A model generated the notes under the pieces. That model searched no databases. It was not told where the DNA came from and was given only the letters and a program-made list of their open reading frames with translations. From positions 58,773 to 122,772 of the forward strand of contig JBBCJI010000010.1 in the NCBI GenBank assembly GCA_037190845.1: DNA of 64,000 nt, written 5' to 3'. This document shows, piece after piece, positions 53,688-60,798 of the stretch. The stretch is from JBEBVQ01 sp037190845. GTDB lineage: Bacteria > Bacteroidota > Bacteroidia > Chitinophagales > Chitinophagaceae. Each line of letters starts with the position of its first letter. The first letter of the stretch is position 1. Made by a program: the position numbers and the translations under genes.

Positions 53688-53881
53688 TATAAAAATAATA
53701 ACCCGATCCGGGATACCCCGGGTCTGTAAAACGAATAATCCCCTCGAAGGGAGACGATTAGTCCGTTAGCCTTTGCTTGCCTACCGTTCGATAATTGGAG
53801 TGCGTACTATTGTGTAACGCTACTTTCCGGGACAGGCAGTTACTTTTTTTCAGGTGCTGTATTGTTTGAAAAAGTACGGCC

Positions 53882-53955
53882 GAGTAGTTCTACTCAAATT
53901 TCAAAAATGAGCGTTTCTCTTGTTGTGTCCGGAATCAGATAACACAAACTTTGTA
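53882..53955 (+). promoter_or_regulatory. Conserved promoter module A (operator, -33 and -7 elements)
   Basis: Inverted repeat GAGTA-GTTC-TACTC (53882-53895), 24 bp, TTGTTG (53920-53925), 24 bp, TTTGTA (53950-53955). A second, weaker operator copy begins with GAG at 53909, 27 bp after the first. Transcription would start near 53962, about 26 bases before the ATG of the VCBS/UnbV gene at 53988. The same layout is found at 56004 and 63864. The rest of the 300-bp gap 53688-53987 shows no gene. Confidence 0.75.
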
Positions 53956-53987
53956 CCCGCTGCACGCCAGCTTACAACAGGCTATCT

Positions 53988-55967
53988 ATGAGAAATGTAT
54001 TCTGTGCTCTTTTGTTTTTTACAAGTTTTGTTTTTTACGGTATTACACCTGTTTTTTCACAAGACAGCACCTGGTTCCGGGATGTGACGGCACAGCTTGG
54101 CTTCGGGGTGATGCATGCTGTTGCAATTGTCGGGCTGGATGTGAATAACGATGACTATCCCGATCTGATCACTCTGTACGGTAATCAGTCTGCAGAAGGA
54201 CATTGGCGGCTTTATATTAACACACAGGCGCCTGGCAGCAGTAATCCCCGCGACCGGGTGTTTATGGATGCAACGGATGGGTCCGGGCTGCTTGCCCCGG
54301 GCCGGGTACAGGACCTGATGAGCGCGGGGGATTTTAATAATGACGGGAACATTGATATTGTGGTCAATGCCTGGTTTCATGACTCCACCGTGCAGCAGAA
54401 TGTATGTGTAACCAACCCGGATAACGGCAGCAGGCTGCACTTGCTGCTTGGCAACGGTCAGGGCCGGTTTACACTGAAAGAGAACAGCGGCCTGGAGGAT
54501 CTCGGTACCATGTCGGGTACCGGGCTGCCGACGCTCGATTTCGACCGGGACGGCAATCTCGATCTCTATGTGGCTACGCACTATAACAACTGGTGCTATG
54601 GCGTACCGCAGCAGAATTTCCTGATGAAAGGAAACGGCGACGGTACTTTTACCAATGTCAGCCAGGCGGCGGGTATTGCACATCCTGCCCGTTCGTTGTT
54701 TGGCGCCAATGTAGCAGACTGGAATAACGACTGCTATATGGATATCATCACCGCGCCCTATGAAGCATATGGCTACGGGAATCTTTTCCGCAATAACGGC
54801 AACGGTACATTCACCGATGTGGCGGTGACTGCCAATTACAATCCCCATTTCATGCCCGGAGATAATGGCCAGCCGATGGTTCCCTGGGCTGCTATGCCCT
54901 GCGATTATGACAATGACGGGGATATAGATTTTTTTGTCCTGCTGATACATGGTGGTACTACCCCCGCCGAAGGCCGCAGCGCCATCTTCACCAGCGGCGG
55001 CCCTGCCGGGAATTATAAGCTGACGCCGGATAATGACCGGATCGTGCGTAAGGCGCCGAAGAACGCGCATCATGGTGATCATAACGGCTTCTGGAGCGAT
55101 TTCAATAATGACGGGCTGGTGGACCTCGTCGTGGGAGATGCGGCTTATACACTATCTCCGCAGACGGACGGGCAACGGATGTTTTTCTGCCTCCAGGATT
55201 CCACACACCGGTTCACAGATATTACCCGGGAGCTGGGGTTTATAACAGGGTCATCGGTTGCGCAGATCAGCGATAAGATCAGGCGGCCTTCCGTCATGCT
55301 CCCGATAGACTACGACATGGATGGTGATGACGATATTTTTAAGACAGCCTATAACAGCGACGATTCGCTCAACTTCCTGGTAGTGCGTAACGACGTAGCC
55401 GACCAGCAGCACTATGTGAAGATCAAGCTGATAGCGCCGCCCGGGGTAAACAAAAGCTGTATCGGTGCGCGGATTACCATTACCGCAGGCGACCTGAAAC
55501 AGATGCGCGAGATATACGGCGGACAAGGGAGCTGGACCAATCAGTATCCTTTCATTCAGAATTTCGGCCTGGGCGGGCATACATATATTGACACCATTGA
55601 CGTTCGCTGGCCCGATGCCGCGTGTTCACATACCATCATCACAAACATCCCTGCTGATCAGTTTATTGCTATTAATGAGCATGGTCTTTATACACAGGTT
55701 CCCGATCTGCAAGAAGAACGTCAGGACTTTATTGTATATCCTAATCCGGTGCGCGGAGATGTGCTGCATGTGCAGTTCCGGGATAATCTGCGCGGGTTGA
55801 TTGAAGTATACAATGCGTTTGGGCAGAAGGTGGCAGCAACAAAAGCCGATGGTACCCGTGTTACATACGAAGTGTTTGTCAGGGATATGACTCCGGGTTT
55901 GTATTGGGTGCGCGTTACCGGTAATACCTCAGTAAGAAGTATGGTCAAATCTTTTCTGAAATCATAA
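53988..55967 (+). CDS. VCBS/FG-GAP repeat protein with ASPIC/UnbV domain and T9SS type A tail
   Basis: 659 residues with a signal ending near PVFSQ. It has seven or so FG-GAP/VCBS blades with calcium loops: DVNNDDYPDLI, DFNNDGNIDIV, DFDRDGNLDLYV, DWNNDCYMDIIT, DYDNDGDIDFFV, DFNNDGLVDLVVGD and DYDMDGDDDIF. These form a CRTAC1-like beta-propeller. The ASPIC/UnbV domain follows at about 480-560 (KSCIGARITITAGDLKQMRE and YGGQGSWTNQYPFIQNFGLG). The tail is VYPNPVRGDVLHVQ to MVKSFLKS. It is a calcium-bound extracellular protein, probably binding glycans or proteins. It is the first gene under promoter module A. Confidence 0.9.
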   Translation: MRNVFCALLFFTSFVFYGITPVFSQDSTWFRDVTAQLGFGVMHAVAIVGLDVNNDDYPDLITLYGNQSAEGHWRLYINTQAPGSSNPRDRVFMDATDGSGLLAPGRVQDLMSAGDFNNDGNIDIVVNAWFHDSTVQQNVCVTNPDNGSRLHLLLGNGQGRFTLKENSGLEDLGTMSGTGLPTLDFDRDGNLDLYVATHYNNWCYGVPQQNFLMKGNGDGTFTNVSQAAGIAHPARSLFGANVADWNNDCYMDIITAPYEAYGYGNLFRNNGNGTFTDVAVTANYNPHFMPGDNGQPMVPWAAMPCDYDNDGDIDFFVLLIHGGTTPAEGRSAIFTSGGPAGNYKLTPDNDRIVRKAPKNAHHGDHNGFWSDFNNDGLVDLVVGDAAYTLSPQTDGQRMFFCLQDSTHRFTDITRELGFITGSSVAQISDKIRRPSVMLPIDYDMDGDDDIFKTAYNSDDSLNFLVVRNDVADQQHYVKIKLIAPPGVNKSCIGARITITAGDLKQMREIYGGQGSWTNQYPFIQNFGLGGHTYIDTIDVRWPDAACSHTIITNIPADQFIAINEHGLYTQVPDLQEERQDFIVYPNPVRGDVLHVQFRDNLRGLIEVYNAFGQKVAATKADGTRVTYEVFVRDMTPGLYWVRVTGNTSVRSMVKSFLKS

Positions 55968-56003
55968 TGGAAAATGAATATTGGAGTGCTGCTCCTCATC
56001 GCT

Positions 56004-56077
56004 GAGTACTTCTACTCAAATTGATAAAACGAGTACTTCTCTTGTTGTTCAACAGTATGAATATTATAAACTTTGTA
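56004..56077 (+). promoter_or_regulatory. Conserved promoter module B
   Basis: Inverted repeat GAGTA-CTTC-TACTC (56004-56017), 24 bp, TTGTTG (56042-56047), 24 bp, TTTGTA (56072-56077). A second operator copy GAGTACTTCT starts at 56031, 27 bp after the first. The ATG of the next gene is at 56219, giving a leader of about 135 nt. Confidence 0.78.
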
Positions 56078-56218
56078 AACCATGATTTCAATGTTGTATG
56101 TAGAGAAAATTCCCGGTATACCGACAGGCTCGTGTACAGCGCTTTTACGGTGTAAGCTGGTTGCATATGCAGATTGAATCATCGCATCATCTAAACGTTC
56201 ATAAACTCAGCAGATATA

Positions 56219-58999
56219 ATGAAGCAAATTTTACTACACAATATTCGGGATATTGCACTGCCGGCGAAGACCCTGCTGGTCTTCATATTTCTGTTAACTT
56301 CCGGCATTGCCCGGTCGCAAAGTGTTTACTTCGCCCCGGGCCAGGAGATCTATATCGGCAACCAGGTGAGCATACCGATGGAGCTGGTCAATGCCGGACC
56401 GGTTACGATCGGGGGTGGAGCATTGAACTTTTCAGGTAATGAATACAGGAATCTTGCCGGCGCTGCATACAGCGGTACCGGTTATGTGGTGTTCAGCGCG
56501 CCTGCCACGGGAACGCAATCGTTGTACGGCGGTAATATATTTTTCCGGAACCTCCGCATCAATAACGGGAATAATGTTGTGCTTGCGGGCAGCGACGATG
56601 CAGGTGTCAGCGACACGCTTGATTTTACCGCCGGGCGGCTGCAACTGGGCAGCCTGAACCTGAATATGGGAGGGAGCGCTGTGTTTACCGGTTTTGCGGC
56701 AGACCGTTATGTGATCACGAACGGCACGGGAGTGGTGCGTTATAATACGGTGGCAGCGGGCAGGAGCTTATTTTACCCGGTCGGGAATGCGGGCGGCACG
56801 GATTATACGCCTGCGCTGGTAAAGAACGGAACTACACAGCAAACGGTCAACATGCGCGTACAGCGCATACCCGGCGCCGGACAGACGCCGGATACGGCAA
56901 CGGGCATCCGGCGTGTATGGAATATATGGACCGGAAGCGGCGGCGGACTGGATTCGCTGGTATTATACCATAACGACAGCCTGAACGGCTTGCAATACAT
57001 ATCAAGCGCAGCATCGGTGAACCGGTATGTCAGCCCTTTGTGGCAGACAGGGCCTTGTCCGTTTTCCGTAGAGACGCTGTCGGGCGGACTATGGGCGCTG
57101 ACGGCACACAGCACATTGCTGGGCAATACGGCTACTGCTGCGACAGGGAATGCGTATTACAGCAAAAGCTCCGATATAGCCCTGCCGGCGATCACGCCGG
57201 GGACTATTCCGTCTGTGTGTGCGGGCGCTACGTCCACATCCCTGCCTTATACCGGCGCGGTAAATAGCCCCAACCAATACAGCATTGTATGGAGCGCGGC
57301 TGCGATTACTGCCGGATTCGGGAATGTGACGAATGCAACGCTTCCGTCAAGCCCGGTGGGCATTACAGTGCCCGGCACGGCTGCCCCGGCTACATACACC
57401 GGTACGCTGACGGTACGTAACAGCACGACAAGCTGTGTAAGCGCTGCCTACAATATCAGTGTGATTATAAATCCGAACCCTGCGATTACGCTGGGCGCTA
57501 ACCCATCGGTATGTGCGGGTGTTACGAGCGCATCACTCTCTTACACAGGGGCTACCGGCAGCCCGAACCAGTATGGTATTACCTGGAGCGCAGCGGCTAT
57601 AACCGCAGGTTTTGTCAATGTTCCGAATACGACAACCCTGCCCTCAAGCCCGGTTAATATTACAGTGCCGGGCGCAGCTACGCCGTCTGCTTATACAGGT
57701 ACGTTGACGGTACGTAACAGTACGACGGGCTGTGAGCGGTCTTACCCGGTGAGCGTAACGGTAAATGTATTACCGACGATCACGTTGGGTAGCAACCCTG
57801 AAATATGCGCCGGTACGGCCAGCGCGGAGCTTCCTTATACAGGCACGACCCATGCCCCCGATCATTACGGTATTACCTGGAGTAATCCCGCAATTACGGC
57901 CGGGTTCACCAATGTCTCTAATGCCGCACTTGCGGCAGCACCGGGTTTGCTGCATATTGCAGTGCCTCCGGGAGCCGGCGCTGCTACTTATTCCGGTACG
58001 CTGAACGTTGGTAATACAGCCTGCGGCAGCACGGGTGTTGCTTTTGACGTCATTGTGCATCCGGTGCCCGTAGCAGTGGTGACACCGGCAGGACCTGCGG
58101 ATGTATGTGATGGCGACAGCGTAGTGCTGAGTACAGGCGCTCCGTTACCCGGCCATACCTATCTGTGGCGTAACGGTGCTGTACCCGTAGGTGGTAATAC
58201 GGCTGCCTACGCGGCAGATATCACCGGTGACTATACAGTTATTGTAGATAACGGAAACTGTGCGGATACATCATCCGCGGTACAGATCACCTGGCACTCA
58301 TTACCGGATGTGACTATTACGCCTGGAGATACGGCATTCTGTGCGGGCGGTAAGGCAGTTCTTGAAGTACCTTCCGGTACACAGCTTAGCTACCAGTGGA
58401 CAAAAGACAACAATCCTGTTACCGGCGCTCAGGCTTTCTTTTACGAAGCGGATGAGACCGGTCTCTATTCCGTATCCGTGAGCCGGACCAATGTGCTGCG
58501 CTGTACGGACACCGCTATGCCGGTCTCCGTTATTGTTCATCCTCTGCCACTGCCTGTTGTTTCCTGGGATGGGGAGATACTCCGCACAGACAGCGGGTAT
58601 GCGGAGTATACATGGTACATCAACGGACAGCCGGTACCCGGCGCCACTTCATTTATATTGGTACCGTCGCAGGATGGCCGTTATAACGTATCGGTAACCG
58701 ATACCAACGGTTGTATCGGTACTTCGCCTTCCGTCCTGGCAGACAAGGTGGGTATTGGTGTAACAGCGGCCGTCAGCGCTGAGGTCCGTATCTATCCCAA
58801 TCCTTCCCGTGGCATCGTATATGTGGAAGCTGCTGCGCCGGTACACATGACGGTAAGCAGTATGGACGGGAAAGCCCTCATCCGTGCGACAGATGCCAGG
58901 CAGGTGGATATTACCGGCTTACCGGATGGTATATACATGGTGCGGATAACGGATGAGCGGGGTATATTGCTGAAGGTAGAAAAAGTGACGAAATACTGA
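56219..58999 (+). CDS. Repeat-rich adhesin-like protein with T9SS type A tail
   Basis: 926 residues; the signal region is at about 18-36 (LLVFIFLLTSGIARSQ). The head (about 40-320) is beta-rich with no named family. Three ~95-residue repeats follow (about 330-615) with the motif PNQYSIVWSAAAITAGFGNV and TLPSSPVGITVPG...TYTGTLTVRNST. Three Ig-like domains come next and the shared Ig-plus-tail cassette ends it (YTWYINGQPVPGAT; IYPNPSRGIVYVEAA to EKVTKY). The repeats are near-identical in places, so recent expansion is likely. It is driven by promoter module B. Confidence 0.86.
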   Translation: MKQILLHNIRDIALPAKTLLVFIFLLTSGIARSQSVYFAPGQEIYIGNQVSIPMELVNAGPVTIGGGALNFSGNEYRNLAGAAYSGTGYVVFSAPATGTQSLYGGNIFFRNLRINNGNNVVLAGSDDAGVSDTLDFTAGRLQLGSLNLNMGGSAVFTGFAADRYVITNGTGVVRYNTVAAGRSLFYPVGNAGGTDYTPALVKNGTTQQTVNMRVQRIPGAGQTPDTATGIRRVWNIWTGSGGGLDSLVLYHNDSLNGLQYISSAASVNRYVSPLWQTGPCPFSVETLSGGLWALTAHSTLLGNTATAATGNAYYSKSSDIALPAITPGTIPSVCAGATSTSLPYTGAVNSPNQYSIVWSAAAITAGFGNVTNATLPSSPVGITVPGTAAPATYTGTLTVRNSTTSCVSAAYNISVIINPNPAITLGANPSVCAGVTSASLSYTGATGSPNQYGITWSAAAITAGFVNVPNTTTLPSSPVNITVPGAATPSAYTGTLTVRNSTTGCERSYPVSVTVNVLPTITLGSNPEICAGTASAELPYTGTTHAPDHYGITWSNPAITAGFTNVSNAALAAAPGLLHIAVPPGAGAATYSGTLNVGNTACGSTGVAFDVIVHPVPVAVVTPAGPADVCDGDSVVLSTGAPLPGHTYLWRNGAVPVGGNTAAYAADITGDYTVIVDNGNCADTSSAVQITWHSLPDVTITPGDTAFCAGGKAVLEVPSGTQLSYQWTKDNNPVTGAQAFFYEADETGLYSVSVSRTNVLRCTDTAMPVSVIVHPLPLPVVSWDGEILRTDSGYAEYTWYINGQPVPGATSFILVPSQDGRYNVSVTDTNGCIGTSPSVLADKVGIGVTAAVSAEVRIYPNPSRGIVYVEAAAPVHMTVSSMDGKALIRATDARQVDITGLPDGIYMVRITDERGILLKVEKVTKY

Positions 59000-59382
59000 T
59001 GAAAGTATAATAACAGTGGGCGATCTATTGATCGTCATGGAAGATAGCGGGTATGATACAGGTTGATCATATCCGGCATGTAATAAAGCTATGGTACGCC
59101 TTATTCAAATCAAGCTCAGCACGCTGAGCCCGGCATCGCCTTTGGCATGTCTGGCCGGCGCGCGGGCGAGCACCGGACGAACAGCGGGCATCGGTATATC
59201 ACCGGCGCCGTGCCTGCACTCCGGAATACCGGTCCGTACTGCTTCTTTCCTGCCGGTTTATTTTCCTGCCGCAAATACATCCGTAACAATTCCGCAAGTT
59301 GGGATTGTCACTTATTGTTTATTGAAAAAATTAAAAGGTATGTAATCTCTAATTGTCTAATATTTCTAACATCTGATAAACT
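59000..59382. other. Intergenic stretch containing a decayed duplicate of the next gene's 5' end
   Basis: 383 bp. From 59091 the sequence ATGGTACGCC...ATCAAGCTCAGCACGCTGAG parallels the start of the gene at 59383 (ATGGTACACA...ATCAAGCTCGGCATGCTGAG) for about 90 bases, including the signal-peptide region (GGCCGGCGCG versus GGCCGGCGCC). The rest of the gap shows no promoter module of the A-C type. Confidence 0.6.
59091..59345 (+). pseudogene. Degenerate duplicate of the FISUMP gene 5' end
   Basis: Open for 84 codons from an ATG that aligns with that of the gene at 59383, and the first 25 residues (MVRLIQIKLSTLSPASPLAC) match MVHINNIKLGMLSLALMAVC. After that the reading diverges into Arg/Pro-rich sequence with no domain. 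Probably a failed tandem duplication; a functional short product is less likely. Confidence 0.55.
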
Positions 59383-60699
59383 ATGGTACACATTAACAAC
59401 ATCAAGCTCGGCATGCTGAGCCTGGCGCTCATGGCCGTATGTCCGGCCGGCGCCCAAACCAAGATCGGGGGCACAGCCGGCCCCGGCGATGCCAGTGCAG
59501 TGCTGGAGCTGCAAAGCGCCAACCAGGGCCTGCTCCTGCCCCGGCTCACTACCACGCAGCGTAATGCGATCGGCAGTCCTGCTACCGGATTGACCATTTA
59601 TAACACTACTGATAATTGTATACAGGTATATAAAGGCACCGGCACCGGCGGCTGGCACAACTTCTGTAGCAGTAGTAGTGGAACATTTGCATTTACCAAC
59701 TGCAGTACACCGGTCATTACCGGGGGTATTGTGGCGCAGACAGCTACTACGGCTACCATTCAGTTGAATTATACCAATAGTACCGGCCAGACACACGGCG
59801 CTTTTGCCGGCGGTACGGTGAACGGGATTACGTTAACTGCTCCCGGCGGCGGGGTTACTGCGATCACTGCAGGCAGCGGCAGCATTACGCTGACAGCTTC
59901 AGGTACACCTGCCAGCGCGGGTAATATCAATATTCCGGTAGTACTGGCAGGAACAGCCTGTAACGTTCCTATTACGGTGGACGCTTTTCAGGGTAATGTG
60001 CCGGTCGCGTGCGGTACGGCTCCGGGCTGTACGGGCGGTGTGAATCCGGCTACGGCCGTGGCGGGCGACAAGATCTGCTGGGGTGGGTTTGAGTATATGG
60101 TGATTACTGCTGCTGGTGGGAAATTATGGTTTGACCGGAATTTAGGAGCCAGACAGGCGCCGACATCTGCAACAGATGCAAACAGCTATGGAGACTATTA
60201 TCAATGGGGCAGAAAAGGAGATGGCCATCAATGTGCAAATAGTACAATTTCATCAACACCTGTTACTGGGCCTGATGCCAATAATGGAGGTCAATTTATT
60301 CTTAATGGGGGAGTGGGAAACTATAGCTGGGAAACAACCACCGGAACTTCCACTCAGACAAATGGCTGGTGGGCCGCGGATGCTTCCGGAGGTATTAACA
60401 ATCCCTGCCCTGTTGGATGGCGTCCACCAACACAACCAGAGCTGTCAGCCGCATTGCATGTTATCCCTTCCGGTTATAATGGAGCCAGCACGCTAAAATT
60501 ACCGTTGAATGGTCAACGTCAGCGTGTTAATGGCGTACTGGTGAATGTAGGTACGCATGGACAACTCTGGACACTTACGCTTTATCCAGGTTTGCCTGGA
60601 ATTTATCAGTTGTTTCAGGGGGCCGGCGCTAACGGCGCCAATGGGTCTGGTAATGCAGGTCAGGCAGAAGGTTATCCTGTACGTTGTGTAAAACACTGA
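59383..60699 (+). CDS. Secreted FISUMP-type protein
   Basis: 438 residues with signal peptide MVHINNIKLGMLSLALMAVC...AQT. A linker with GDASAVLELQSANQGLLLPR and LTIYNTTDNCIQVYKGTG is of the sort found at the N-terminus of many Bacteroidota fibre-like surface proteins. A beta-sandwich segment follows (about 105-215). The C-terminal ~210 residues match the FISUMP (Fibrobacter succinogenes major paralogous) domain, TIGR02145: WGGFEYMVITAAGGKLWFDR, NLGARQAPTSATDANSYGDY, YQWGRKGDGHQCAN, NPCPVGWRPPTQPELSAAL and the final GYPVRCVKH. It has no T9SS tail and may be anchored or assembled otherwise. Confidence 0.85.
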   Translation: MVHINNIKLGMLSLALMAVCPAGAQTKIGGTAGPGDASAVLELQSANQGLLLPRLTTTQRNAIGSPATGLTIYNTTDNCIQVYKGTGTGGWHNFCSSSSGTFAFTNCSTPVITGGIVAQTATTATIQLNYTNSTGQTHGAFAGGTVNGITLTAPGGGVTAITAGSGSITLTASGTPASAGNINIPVVLAGTACNVPITVDAFQGNVPVACGTAPGCTGGVNPATAVAGDKICWGGFEYMVITAAGGKLWFDRNLGARQAPTSATDANSYGDYYQWGRKGDGHQCANSTISSTPVTGPDANNGGQFILNGGVGNYSWETTTGTSTQTNGWWAADASGGINNPCPVGWRPPTQPELSAALHVIPSGYNGASTLKLPLNGQRQRVNGVLVNVGTHGQLWTLTLYPGLPGIYQLFQGAGANGANGSGNAGQAEGYPVRCVKH

Positions 60700-60798
60700 T
60701 CATATAGATGTTCATTTTATCTTCCTGTATATCTGCCAGATGCACAGGGTAGCAGATGCAGCGTGTCAAAATAAAATTTAAAGCACAAGTCACGGAAT

